DNA from: Adiantum capillus-veneris
Taxonomy: Eukaryota > Streptophyta > Polypodiopsida > Polypodiales > Pteridaceae
Assembly (NCBI GenBank): GCA_014529385.2
Contig: CM043944.1
Location: 88,624,884 to 88,688,883 of the forward strand
Direction: 5' to 3'
DNA length: 64,000 bases
Positions within the stretch are counted from its first letter, which is position 1; every line of letters begins with the position of its first letter. This document shows, piece after piece, positions 45,246-56,633 of this stretch. The position numbers were made by a program, and so were the translations under genes. The notes below the pieces were generated by a model that saw nothing but the letters and a program-made list of their open reading frames with translations, had not been told where the DNA came from and did no database searches.

Positions 45246-47245
45246 CTACAAAAAGAGATGTTTAAATTTCGTAAACAACTCCGAATACTTACCTGGAGCC
45301 TGAATGCTCTGGGAAACTGGAGCAACATAAATGAATGCCGCTTGTGCTCCTCGTCGTAATTCACGCTTTACCTGTACATGCGAGATGAGAGGCAAAGAAT
45401 GCAAGCCCTCCTCAGCGCGAATGATGAGAGGGGAATCAGTATCGGAATGTAAAGTGATCGTGTTAGCACCAAATTTAATGTGAGCATCAAGTTCACAAAA
45501 CCATTTAATGCCTAAAATCATATCACATCCTAAGAGAGGAGATACAAGAAATTTCCTACGAAAAGAAGCTTGTTGAACAATAAAAAGCACATCAAGACAC
45601 TCCTTCGTGATGAGAGAGTCCATACCAGGAGCGAAGCCAGAAACCTCGAGAGGAGCTTTCTGACTAACCTCTAGGCGGGCTCTCTCAACGAGAAGGGGAC
45701 TAATCACATCATGCATACTGCCTATATCAAACAATATGATAAAACGTTGCCCTTTTACATGACCATAACACTTCAAGAGAGATTCATCAATGTGTGTGTC
45801 AGAGTCATGAGAAGAGGCAGTTTGTGTTGTGACAGTGCTTGTGGTAGCTGTGGGTGTCTTTGGTTCTTTAGGTGGAACTGTCTTAGGACAGGCCTTCTTT
45901 ATGTGCCCCTTGACGTGACATTGAAAACATCTACCTTCTTTAGCATAAATCACTTGTTCTTCAGCCGTGATGTATCCTCCTATAATTCCTTGTGAAGCTT
46001 TTTCATCAGGGGTTAGCTTAGGTTTTGCAGGAGCTTTAGCTTTACCCTTAGAGTCATTGTTAGAGTTCTTTTCCGAGGAATTAGAGGAAGAAGGGCTAGA
46101 AGAATTACCATTCTTTCCGTTCTTACCATTCTGTGTATTCTGCGGGGTTCCTTGAGAAGTCTTGTTTTCCTTAGGCTTTCCTTTGTTGTGCTTCATCTTG
46201 TGGGCGAGAGCAATTGCTACCGCTTTGTTGAGATCGATTGGATCGAGTACCTCGACATCATACTTGATATACTCGTCCAATCCGTAAAGAAATGCCTCCT
46301 TGCGCTTCACATCCGATTTGCATAATTGAGTGCCGAGCTGCAAAACACGATTAGAGAAAGACATAACCGGCATACCGTTTTTCTTGAGAGCTCGCCAATC
46401 GTCCTTCAATCGTGCAAGGTATTGAGGTGGCATAAACCGCGCCTTGAGCTTGTCTTGAAAATCAGCCCAACTAAAAGAGAGGGGCGTGAAATCGTCGGCT
46501 GCCTCTAGGTGCGCGGCTAGCTGTGCCTCTTGCCATGCCTGGTACCAATTAATGGCATCACCGGCAAGGTACATAGTTGTCGTCAAAACTTTGCTATTGC
46601 CTGTTTTCTTAGTTGTCGCAAAATAAACATTAAATTGATGCAACCAAGAATGAATAACCGTAGCATCCATCTTACCGTCATACTTACTGAAAGTCAACTT
46701 TTCAGTGACTGGGTTGTTGGAAATCCGCATCGTGCAAACCACTTGAGGAACTCCCACGATCTTTGGGTGGTTCGGTTTTCGAGGCTAGTGCTTGTCGAAT
46801 CAATTCTTGAGTACGTAGCTCGCGTTGAGCTTCACGCTCGGTCTCCAAGGCCAATCTATGAGCGATACGATCGGCTTCCAAGGCCGCGTTTCTTGCCGCC
46901 TCTTCCGCCTTCCTGAGTTGTTTCCTTTCTTTACGTTAGTTGCGCTCGCGTTCTAAAGCAAGTCGATTGTCTTCTTGTTTTGCGGCAAGTCTTGCCTTGC
47001 TTCCTTCGCGCTCACGGGCTCTTTCGTCACGCTCACGGGCCTGAGCAAGGCGATTTGTTTCTTGTCTATCCATCATGGCCATCATCTACTTGACCATTGC
47101 CTCCATAGGGTTTGGTGCACTTGGTGGCGTAGATGGCGAAGGGGGAGGGTTGAAGAAATCATCTCGTGGTGGGGAAGAGTCTTCGTCGCCTCTCTCATGC
47201 TCATCACCTGTATGCGAAGTATCCATTCCGCTTCGGGTGACGACC
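45246..47245 (-). pseudogene. Element D Gag and protease
   Basis: The 503-codon frame 45246-46757 has the Gag core (KYDGKMDATVIHSWLHQF, AGDAINWY), a low-complexity Asn/Ser/Lys-rich linker, a CCHC knuckle (CFQCHVKGHIKKAC) and a protease start with LFDIGSMHDVISP, triplet DIG. The N-terminal part, 46757-47245, is a Glu/Arg-rich coiled-coil-like segment (RERDERAREREG) with stops and shifts. Confidence 0.85.
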
Positions 47246-47697
47246 ATGCACTATGATCTTGGGTTCTTAAGCTCGCGAGGAACTTGGGTTCTTGAGGTTC
47301 TTGAGATCCTTGATTCGTGAGAATCTTGGGTTCTTGAGGTTCTTGAGGTTCTTGAGGTGTTCTTTCGCTTGCAAATCGCGTTGGAGAAGGATCTTCTCTT
47401 CACCCAAGTTCTACCCTTTTCTGCGGGCGCACCCCTTGGCGGCCTTGCGCTCACACCAAGGTTGGTTTTTCCCACCTCACGTCGATTGGCCGGCCGCTAA
47501 GTGTACGGTCCGCTCTCAATGAGTGAAAAGAGACACAAGGGGAGGCTGGACAAGCCCTTCTTTCTTGGGATTCCTGTCACTCTTCAACAAAACACGATTA
47601 GGAATCGACACGCCCAAGCGAACTTGGGTTCGTGCGACCGCAACAACCAAAAAAAATCTTGTGGTTCTTCCCTTGAGTAGTACAGAACAATTACAAA
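47246..47697 (-). other. Leader of element D with CAAGAACC repeats
   Basis: Between primer site and Gag the minus strand has about ten CCAAGAAC/CTCAAGAAC units (47253-47365). A closely related leader is found in E (53155-53265) and I (23115-23240). Confidence 0.7.
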
Positions 47698-47709
47698 GCT
47701 CTGATACCA
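47698..47709 (-). other. Primer binding site of element D (initiator tRNA-Met)
   Basis: Minus-strand TGGTATCAGAGC, one base from the 5' LTR at 47711. Confidence 0.92.
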
Positions 47710-47710
47710 A

Positions 47711-48942
47711 TGTAAGGTGCAACGGAATGAATGTTGTATTTTCTCAAGATTAGCGATCTATATTTGCTCAAGGTTCCTTTTAGTTCTTAGGGAAGGAGAG
47801 AGCCTTCCGTCTTTATGGAGAGTGTTATGATCACGAACAAAGTGAGTGGATATTGTGCGTGCAAGTGAATGAGACTGAGAGAAGCAGAGGAAAGAGATAC
47901 GACACCCGAGAGATTGTAAAACCCTCCTCCAAAGGCCCACTCTCATCGGCGAGAGTGGTCTACTTTGATTGCACAAAGGTGTACAATGCGTATGCAATGG
48001 ACTGATGCAAACGGGGACTATGTCGATGAAGACTTTAGGGCTGAATTCGATGCTTCTTTATCTGCTGTCCACAAAGGGGCAAGGGCTGAGAATCTGTGGC
48101 ACTTTGGGGGGCTGAAATGACTAGTTTTTACTGCTGAATTATGGCTGAAACTTGTCGGGGCTTAGGAGAAGATGAAAAACGCTGATCTTCTTCCCTGATC
48201 TGGCTGCGTTTTTAGGTCGATATCCGTGGCTGAAAAACGCTGGAACAATAGGTGTTTTTCATGTTGAAAATGGAATCAACTCTAGCGTTAGTAAATCCTT
48301 GCAAGCTGTGGATACTCTGCTGATTTTGCTGATGTAAAACGCTGAACTTGCTGATGATTGCTAGCGTTAGTGAAGGGCTGAAACGCTGATTGTGGTCAGA
48401 TAAAAACGCTAGCTTCAGGTGCTTGCTCACGATGTCTGCTGGAGAGGAAATGCCAGGATCTGCAAGAAGCTTGGGCGATTCCAAAACGCTGATGGCTGTG
48501 GGTGAAGGGGCCTCACCAAGTTGGCTTGGAGAGTGTCATGCTGAGAGAGGGAGGGAACACCTGTTGCTTGTTAGCCTGCTATGCTCCTTGGCTCATCTGC
48601 CAATTTGTGCTAACTTGGGTTTGCTTATATATTAACTTACCCAATTTGCCCTACTGAGCCCAACAAAAGTCACTTAATAAATAAGTGAAAAATATTAAAT
48701 ATAGGGAAAAATAGGCTAAAGTCACTTGAAAAATCCCCAAACCGACTCTGATGGAAATGCTTATGCTTATGCGGTGTGCAACCAGAGGATATGCATCAAA
48801 ACTAAGTTCCTGGGCATGCACGGTCTACGAATAGACTCACAAAAGTGCCACATCACTGCTAATCTAACTGACTTGACTGACGGGAACCCTGCTATGGTGT
48901 AGCTTGTCCACGGACACATAGGGTTGGATGTGTCACGTGACA
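47711..48942 (-). repeat. 5' LTR of element D
   Basis: 1,232 bp, plus-strand TGTAAGGTGCAACGG...GTCACGTGACA. It differs from the 3' LTR by scattered substitutions and small indels, so D is older than A and E. Confidence 0.9.
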
Positions 48943-48947
48943 ATGTT

Positions 48948-49020
48948 GGTGACGACGACGATGCATCTGCGTTTTCCGGGGCTGAATCTGCAAACCTTGC
49001 GGAATCTAACCGTGCGGCGA
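48948..49020 (-). repeat. LTR F, second piece
   Basis: 73 bp between D and E. GGTGACGACGACGATGCATC...CGTGCGGCGA is collinear with 55418-55500, which shows the uninterrupted order. Confidence 0.8.
49016..49020. repeat. Target site duplication of element E (left)
   Basis: GGCGA, repeated exactly at 54744-54748. Confidence 0.93.
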
Positions 49021-50141
49021 TGTTAGGTGCAGCGGAATGAATGTTGTATTTTCTCAAGATTAGTGATCCTTATTGCTCAAGGTTCCTTTTAGTCCTTAGG
49101 GAAAGAGAGAGCTTTCCATCTTACGGAGAGTGCTATGATCACAAACAAAGTGAGTAGATATTGTGCGTGCAAGTGAATGAGACTGAGAGAAGGAGAGAGA
49201 AGAGATACGACACCCGAGAGGTTGTAAAACCCTCCTCCGAAGGCCCCACTCTCGTCGACGAGAGTGGTCTATTCTTTGATTGCACAAACGTGTACAATGC
49301 GTATGCAATGGACTATGCAACTTGGTCTATGCCGATGACGACGACGACGACGACGACGATGGCTGAAATCTGAGATCTTCTAATCGCTGAATTTCGGGAC
49401 TGTTTCGGTGGCTGAAAATGACTGTTTTGGCTGCGTTTTCTTGGCTGAAAAATGAGGTTTCTTAGGGTTGAAAACCGATGGTCTTTACGGGCTGAATCTG
49501 CTACACTTTAGGTGAATAATGTCGGTCTTAATTTGCTGCTGAAATCCAAAAACGCCAAGGGCTGAAATTGGTCCTTCTGTCGCCGGGGTTCTGCAAATGC
49601 AAAAACGCTAGGCTGATCTGCTGTGTCGTGACGACGCTGGGGCTGATCTGCTATGCACAAATCGCCAAGGCTGATCTGATGCAAAAACGCTAGGTCTTCT
49701 GTGGAGAAAACGCCAGAGTAGTCGCGGGGGTTGGTCTTGCTGAGAAGTTGCATGTTGAGCAAGGTGCTCCTGCTGCCTCTTCTGCCAGAAAGTGCTAACT
49801 TGGGTTTGCTTATATATTAACTTAGCAAAATTGCCCTACCTACTTTTGTAGGAAAGTCACTTAAAAATAACAAGTGAAAATCCCAATACATAGGAAAATA
49901 TGCTAAATGCACTGGACAATTCCCCTAACTGATACGAATGGATTCTGATGGGAATTCCGATGATCATGCTGTGTGCAACCGGAGGATATGCATCTATGCT
50001 AAGTGACTGGGCATGCACGGTCTACGAATAGACTCACAAAAGTGCCAGATCACTGCTAATCTAGACTTGACTGAACTGACTGAACCCTGCTGTAGTGTAG
50101 CTTGTCCACGGACACATAGGGTTGGGATGTGTCACATGACA
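49021..50141 (-). repeat. 3' LTR of element E
   Basis: Plus-strand TGTTAGGTGCAGCGG...GTCACATGACA. It contains a (GAC)n block near 49335-49365 and about eight CAAAAACGCTAGG/AACGCCAAGGGCTGA motifs at 49545-49700. Confidence 0.92.
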
Positions 50142-50149
50142 TCCCCTCC

Positions 50150-52444
50150 TTTTCAAAGTGAGATACTGGTAGCGAACTGTATGGCGTCGAGGGAGATCGC
50201 CAACAGCATCCGGAATCCTGGAAGGGACTCTTCACCGGCCCACTCTGATGTGTGGGTCGTGCGGTACTTGAACTTCATAAAGGTCTACAACACTTGCTTC
50301 TTTGGGCCGTGCAGAAAGCGACACAAAGTCTTTTGTGGCTCCTTTGATGCTTCAACTTCTTCTAGAGTCCTGCTTATTTTGTCTTCAAGAATCTCCATGG
50401 CTGAAAATTCCTGAAACCATCTCCAACACAAAACCATGAACATACTCATTCCATGTGAAGTGAAGGAAAAAAATCTTGTCTTCTCCAAGGACTGTGTATG
50501 CAAGGTAGACGAACATAGAGACCGAGTGACAACCCGTTCATCAAACACATGCAAACAATGAGGTCGAATCTTTTCTATTTGATCAAAATCAATCAACTGT
50601 GGCAAATCACAATGGAAATGCCCATGCTTGGTGCGCATACTATCATGTGCTCTTTCGGAAACTGTGTTATGCCAAGGAAGAGACATGGAATGTGACTTCC
50701 TTACATAGAAACTTTTCAGCTTTTCACGAAAAATCTGCATACATTCGTGCTCATCCATGAGAGAAACGTGTTCAACATACCATATGTCATGCCTAGGAAA
50801 AGGGATCACAAAACGATGCTGACTAAAATACAGGAAACCTTCACGAATGAAACACTCGAACAATGCGTGCGTATCAATCATGCAAACACATAATACTTCC
50901 TGTGAGGGCTCTTTGGACCAAGGCTCGAGAGCCAAGATCGCTTCTTTGGGATCTATCGAATCTTCTTGTGGGGGATCTATGGACCTCGACTCGAAAGCCA
51001 CGATCGATTCTTGGTGATTGATCGAATCTACAACGAGGTTAGCTTCGCTAGAAAAAGCATCAACTAACACACCATCCTTGTGAACAATCACATCTTCTTC
51101 ATGCAACTCATCATGCTTGTGAGAAATCACATCTTGATCATACAAATCATCATGCTTGTCATTGTCATCCAAATCATCATGCAAATCATTGGCATCCAAA
51201 TGATCATGCTTATCATTGTCATTCAAATCATCATGCTTAGCAATATCATTCAAATCATCATCATGCTTCAAACAATCATGCAAATCCTGTGTATCCTGCT
51301 TTGGAGAAAGAGAGACTGAGAGAATCTCCTTATCCCGAATCCTTTCAATCTTGTCCTGCATATTAGCAATGAGAGATGGAGAAGGAGAAGTATCCACTCC
51401 ATGAAAGACAGTAGGAGAATCACTTTTGGCATTGAGAGTTAAAGTGCTAGCCTCCCAATCAACGAGAGGGTTGATTTCACGAAACCATTTCATGTCTAAA
51501 ATCATATCACATCCTGAGAGAGGAGAAACAACAAATCTTCTAGTGAAGGCAGTCTGTTGAATTGCAAACAACACATCAAGGCACTCCTTCGTGATGAGAG
51601 CGTCCATACTAGGACGAAAGCCAGAGACCTCAATAGGAGACCTCGGACTAACTTCAAGGCGGGCTCTCTCAACAAGAGAGGGGCTGATCACATCATGCAT
51701 ACTACCTGGGTCAAACAATATGACAAAACGGTGTCCTGACGTACGACCATAACATTTGATGAGAGAATCATCAATAGGAGGGTCCTGAGAAACTGTGGGC
51801 ACAATCGTGTTATCATATATTGCATTGACAGATGTAGTGGGTGTTGTGGGTTCTTTAGATTCATTCGATTCAAGCTTAGGACATGTTCTTTTTATGTGAC
51901 CCTTGATGTGACAATGAAAACAACGACCTTCCTTAGAATACGTGCTTTGTTCTTCCGAAGTGATGTAACCTCCTACAATTCCTTGTGCTACCTTTTCACC
52001 TGGAGTAAGCTTAGGTTTAGCAATTGTGTTAGCCTTACCCTTAGATTCATTGGAAGAATTCTTTGATGAGATACTATTGGTAGAGTGGTTAGAAGAGTTA
52101 TCATTCTTACCATTCTTATCGTTCTTACCGTTCTGAGGAGCCTGCGAGGTACTTGTGGAAGTCTTGTTCTCCTTAGGCTTTCCCTTGTTGTGCTTCATCT
52201 CCTGTGCGAGAGCAATCGCTACCGCCTTGTTGAGATCAATTGGATCGAATACCTCGACATCGTACTTGATATACTCGTCCAATCCAAAGAGAAAAGCCTC
52301 TTTGCCTTCATCATCCGACATGCGTAATTGGGTACCTAGCTGCAAAACACGATTAGAAAAAGACATAACCGGCATACCATTTTGCTTGAGAGCGCGCCAA
52401 TCGTCTTTCAACCGTGCAAGGTACTGAGGTGGCATAAACCGCAC
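50150..52444 (-). pseudogene. Element E Gag C-terminus, protease and novel C-terminal region
   Basis: The 719-codon frame 50285-52444 begins in the Gag core (RFMPPQYLARLKDDWRAL), then a CCHC knuckle (CFHCHIKGHIKRTC) and a protease start with LFDPGSMHDVISP (about residue 240). Residues about 380-450 are an Asp/His-rich array of nine-residue units (KHDDLNDND type). About 200 residues follow that only faintly recall the integrase finger of D (REGFLYFSQHRFVIP). The end RFLHGPKKQV matches the chromodomain start of D, but a TAG stop at 50285-50287 precedes the rest of it (KYRTTHTSEW-like, 50150-50284). RT, RNase H and the catalytic integrase are absent. Confidence 0.85.
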
Positions 52445-52463
52445 CTTGAGCTTGTCTTGGAAA

Positions 52464-53147
52464 TCAGCCCAAGTAAAAGAGGGGCGTGAAATCGTCGGCT
52501 GCCTCTAGGTGCGCGGCTAGCTGTGCCTCTTGCCATGTGTGGTACCAATTAATGGCATCACCGGCAAGGTACATAGCTGTCGTCAAAACTTTGATGTTGC
52601 TTGTCTTCTTAGTTGTCGCAAAATAAGCATTAAATTGATGCAACCAAGAATGAATCACTGTAGCATCCATCTTACCGTCATACTTACTGAAAATCAACTT
52701 TTTTGTAACTGGATGGTTGGAATCCGCGTCGTGGCTAGCGCCACTTGACGAACTTCCACGATCTTTGGGTGGTTCGGTCTTCGAGGCTAGGACTTGGGCA
52801 ATAAATTCCTGATTGTGAAGCTCCCTTTGAGCTTCACCCTCGGCCTCCATAGCCAATCTATGCGCAGCACGATCGGCCTCCAATGCTTCGTTTCTTGCTG
52901 CGGCTTCCTCCTTCCTTAGTTCTTTTCTTTCTTTTCTTGCGTCGCGCTCGCGTTCCAAAGCAAGGCGCTTGTCGTCCTGTCGATCCATCATGGCCATCAT
53001 TTGCTTCATCATTGCCTCCATAAGGTCTGGCGTAGATGGCGAAGGGGGAGGGTTGGAAAACCCTCCTAGTGGGGAGAATCCTTGGTCGCCTCTCTCATGC
53101 TCATCACCTGAAGGCAAAGTATCCATGCCGCTTCGGGTGACGACCAT
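52464..53147 (-). pseudogene. Element E Gag N-terminal part
   Basis: 227 codons: an N-terminal Met-rich then Arg/Glu-rich coiled-coil-like region (MMAMMDRQDDKRLALERERD) and the first part of the Gag core (KYDGKMDATVIHSWLHQF, AGDAINWYHTWQEAQ). A two-base loss relative to D near 52480 (AAAGAGGGG against AAAGAGAGGGG) shifts the frame out of the 50285-52444 frame. Since D lacks the change, it is probably a mutation rather than programmed frameshifting. Confidence 0.85.
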
Positions 53148-53608
53148 GCACTATGATCTTGGGGTCTTAAGCTGGCGAGGAACTTGGTTCTTGAGGGTCT
53201 TGAGGTTCTTGAGGTCCTTGATTCGTGAGAATCTTGGGTTCTTGAGGTTCTTGAGGGTTTCTTTTCGCTTGCAAATCGCGTTGGAGAAGGATCTTCTCTT
53301 CACCCGAGTTATACTCCCTTCTGCGGGCGCACCCCTTGGCAGCCTTGCGCTCACACCAAGGTTGCTTTTTCCCACCTCACGTCGATTGGCCGGCCGCTAA
53401 GTGCACGGTCCGCTCTCATTGAGTGAAAAGAGACACAAGGGCAGGCTGGACAAGCCCTTCTTTCTTGGGATTCCTGTCACTCTTCAACAAAACACGATTA
53501 GGAATCGCCATGCCCAAGTAAACTTGGGTTCGTGCGATCACAACAAGCAAAAAAAAAATCTTGTGGATCCTGTGGTTCTTCCCTTGAGTAATGCAGAACA
53601 CTTCCAAA
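53148..53608 (-). other. Leader of element E with CAAGAACC repeats
   Basis: The minus strand has several CAAGAACC/CTCAAGAAC units at 53155-53265 between the primer site and the Gag start, closely matching D. Confidence 0.7.
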
Positions 53609-53620
53609 GCTCTGATACCA
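53609..53620 (-). other. Primer binding site of element E (initiator tRNA-Met)
   Basis: Minus-strand TGGTATCAGAGC, one base from the 5' LTR at 53622. Confidence 0.92.
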
Positions 53621-53621
53621 A

Positions 53622-54743
53622 TGTTAGGTGCAGCGGAATGAATGTTGTATTTTCTCAAGATTAGTGATCCTTATTGCTCAAGGTTCCTTTTAGTCCTTAG
53701 GGAAAGAGAGAGCTTTCCATCTTGTAGAGTGCTGTGGTCACGAGCAAAGTGAGTGGATATTGTGCATGCAAGTGAATGAGACTAAGAGAAGGAGAGAGAA
53801 GAGATACGATACCCGAGAGGTTGTAAAACCCTCCTCCGAAGGCCCCACTCTTGTCAGCGAGAGTGGTCTATTCTTTGATTGCACAAAGGTGTACAATGCG
53901 TATGCAATGGACTATGCAACTTGGTCTATGCCGATGACAACGACGATGACGATGATGACGATGGCTGAAATCTGAGATCTTCTAATCGCTGAATTTCGGG
54001 ACTGTTTCGGTGGCTGAAAATGACTGTTTTGGCTGCGTTTTCTTGGCTGAAAAATGAGGTTTCTTAGGGTTGAAAACCGATGGTCTTTACGGGCTGAATC
54101 TGCTACACTTTAGGTGAATAATGTCGGTCTTAATTTGCTGCTGAAATCCAAAAACGCCAGGGGCTAAAATTGGTCCTTCTGTCGCCGGGGTTCTGCAAAT
54201 GCAAAAACGCTAGGCTGATCTGCTGTGTCGTGACGACGCTGGGGCTGATCTGCTATGCACAAATCGCCAAGGCTGATCTGATGCAAAAACGCTAGGTCTT
54301 CTGTGGAGAAAACGCCAGAGTAGTCGCGGGGGTTGGTCTTGCTGAGAAGTTGCATGTTGAGCAAGGTGCTCCTGCTGCCTCTTCTGCCAGAAAGTGCTAA
54401 CTTGGGTTTGCTTATATATTAACTTAGCAAAATTGCCCTACCTACTTTTGTAGGAAAGTCACTTAAAAATAACAAGTGAAAATCCCAATACATAGGAAAA
54501 TATGCTAAATGCACTGGACAATTCCCCTAACTGATACGAATGGATTCTGATGGGAATTCCGATGATCATGCTGTGTGCAACCGGAGGATATGCATCTATG
54601 CTAAGTGACTGGGCATGCACGGTCTACGAATAGACTCACAAAAGTGCCAGATCACTGCTAATCTAGACTTGACTGAACTGACTGAACCCTGCTGTAGTGT
54701 AGCTTGTCCACGGACACATAGGGTTGGGATGTGTCACGTGACA
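53622..54743 (-). repeat. 5' LTR of element E
   Basis: 1,122 bp. Only a handful of differences from the 3' LTR are visible, mostly in the first 150 bp and in the (GAC)n block; the last 700 bp look the same. Confidence 0.92.
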
Positions 54744-54748
54744 GGCGA

Positions 54749-55408
54749 GGAAGTGCTGCGGGAAGGTGAGATCTGCGAGGTTTGGGGGTTCTACTGTGGA
54801 GCCTGACTGCTGAAAACTGAAAACGTTGATGCTTGTGGGGATTCCGTCGCGAAGATCTGCAAAAATGCTAAAGTGTCTTGCAGATGCAAAAACGCTAGGG
54901 CTGAAAATGGTCTTGCTGTGGAGAATCTGCCAACGCTGGGGAGTTTGCTGCTTCTTGCTGTCGCCAGGCTGTTGTCAAAGCAAAAACGCTCGCTAATCTG
55001 AGGTTTTGTCCAAAAACGCTAGCCCATCTGCCAGGGAGCAAAAACACTAGGGTTCTTGGGGTTCTGCTGAGAAGTTGCCTATTGAGCGAGTGCTCGTGCT
55101 GCCCCTTCTACCAGGAAGTGCTAGCGCTAGGTTTCTACTTATACAAACTTAGTAAATTTGCCCTACCTACTTTCCAACAAAAGTCACTTAAAAATAATAA
55201 GTGAAAAATGTCAAAAATAGGGAAAATAGGTCTATGCACTGTAAAAATGCTCCTGATGGAATCTGATGGGTTCTGATGTTCATGCTATGTGCAACCAGAG
55301 GATATGCATCTAATCTAAGTGTCTGGACATGCACGGTCTGCGAACAGACTCACAAAAGTGCCAGAACACTTCCTATTCTAGACTGACTTGACTGAACTGA
55401 ACCCTGGT
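54749..55408 (-). repeat. LTR F, third piece
   Basis: Continues LTR F after element E (GGAAGTGCTGCGGGAAGG onwards), with AAAAACGCTAG motifs and the CATGCACGGTCTGCGAA block common to the D and E LTRs. It stops at GAACCCTG, short of the expected LTR end, where a second partial copy begins. Confidence 0.75.
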
Positions 55409-55875
55409 CATATGTCGGTGACGACAGCGATGATGACGATGCAACGACGACGCGCTGAAAACGCAGATGCTGAAATATGCGTTTTCCGGGCTGAATCTGT
55501 TAACCTTGCGGAATCTGACCGTGCGGCGACGAACTGCTGCGGGAAGGTGAGATCTGCGAGGTTCGTGGATTCTACTGCGGAATCTGACTGCTGAAAACTG
55601 AAAATGCTGATGCTTGTGGGGATTCCGTCGCGAAGATCTGCAAAAATGCTAAAATGTCTTACAGATGCAAAACCGCTAGGGCTGAAAATGGTCTTGCTGT
55701 GGAGAATCTGCTAACGCTGGGGAGTCTCCTGCTTCTTGCTGTCGCCAGGCCGTTGTCAAAGCAAAAACGCTGGCGGATCTGAGGTTTTGTCCAAAAACGC
55801 TAGCCCATTTGCCAGGGAGCAAAAAGGCTAGGGTTCTTGGGGGTTCTGCTGAGAAGTTGCCTGTTGAGCAAGTGC
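55409..55875 (-). repeat. LTR F, partial tandem copy
   Basis: TATGTCGGTGACGAC onward repeats the F sequence from the D insertion point through CTGTTGAGCAAGTGC. It shows the target of D and E uninterrupted. It is a local tandem duplication or a second truncated LTR. Confidence 0.75.
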
Positions 55876-55964
55876 AGTCAGTGCTGCCACAGTTTCCTCC
55901 TAGCGGGATTCTCTGACTGAATCCATGTGTGTTGTGAGAAAAGGGATCGAATCCTTCGTAGGAG

Positions 55965-56633
55965 TGTAACAGACTTGAACACTCTAAGTCCAGAATCTCC
56001 CACAACACATGTGAGCAAACTGAAAAATTTGAACAAAACTGAGAGAGAAGTCACAGCACGGCATAGTTCCACGCCCCAAAGACTAGCGCCCCTTTCGATA
56101 TTCCTTTATTATTAATGCTTCACAAAATACAATGTCCAAGGGTCCTCGTCTCAACGGTGCTCCCTAGCATATCTACCTGAAACTGAGACCTTGGTACTTT
56201 ATTTATAGGCCCTTGGCCTTCCAAAAGCAGTACATATAAAAAGATTCAAGTCTAAAAGCATTCGGGTCCCAAAAGCTAGCGCTAGGGCTGCTAGAGCAAT
56301 TCACGGAAATTCGTACAAGTGCCACGTTAGCAGCCCAAATCACAAAGGTCCGTACGGTCACCGCCACGTCAACAGCGCGATTCGTGGGTCCATACAGTTG
56401 CCACGTCATCAGCCCTTTCCACACCTTTAATTAAGAATTTAATCCCTTGGGCCTCATCAGACAGGGACCCCATAAGTTAGCACAACTTAAGAATTTGGAT
56501 TTCCTTCCATTTTTGGCTTCTCGGATCGGTTTTGCCAATTGGTACAACTCCTTCTACATCTTTCAGTAGGAGTCTGACCCCTCTCTGTCCGGAGTCTGTC
56601 CTTAAGGCCATCCCACATCATCACTTTGTGACA
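55965..56633 (-). mobile_element. Diverged solo LTR, B/C family
   Basis: 669 bp, plus-strand TGTAACAGACTTGAACAC...CACTTTGTGACA, homologous to LTRs of B2 and C. It has AATAAAGGAATATCGAAAGG on the minus strand, which sets its orientation. No initiator-Met site lies beyond the 55965 end and no duplication was found, so it is a solo or 3' LTR. Confidence 0.8.

Larger units (their letters stand above)
39634..48942 (-). mobile_element. Ty3/gypsy element D (coding, decayed)
   Basis: 9.3 kb with LTRs at 39634-40876 (3') and 47711-48942 (5'). It carries gag-protease-RT-RNase H-integrase-chromodomain remnants on the minus strand and an initiator-Met primer site. Flanks ATGTC (39629-39633) and ATGTT (48943-48947) are a duplication with one change; the uninterrupted target is visible at 55412 as TATGTCGGTGACGAC. 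A solo A-family LTR is inserted in its integrase. Confidence 0.88.
49021..54743 (-). mobile_element. Non-autonomous Ty3-like element E (gag-protease only)
   Basis: 5,723 bp with 1,121/1,122-bp LTRs that are nearly identical, exact GGCGA duplication, initiator-Met primer site, purine tract AAAAGGAGGGGA (minus strand, about 50142-50155) and Gag-protease coding sequence. There is no RT, RNase H or integrase core. LTR ends, leader and Gag match element D, so D-like elements are the likely helpers. Confidence 0.88.

Noticed and set aside
47251-47475. Small Arg/Ser/Thr-rich protein (RTSRTSRTQ) upstream of D Gag, also 23038-23265 and 53151-53375
   Set aside because: These frames are translations of the leader CAAGAACC repeat; the frames differ between elements and there is no conserved start.
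52440-52500. Programmed ribosomal frameshift between the two Gag frames of E
   Set aside because: D has two extra bases at the same AGAGAG site and an open frame, so a simple deletion explains it unless other E copies share it.
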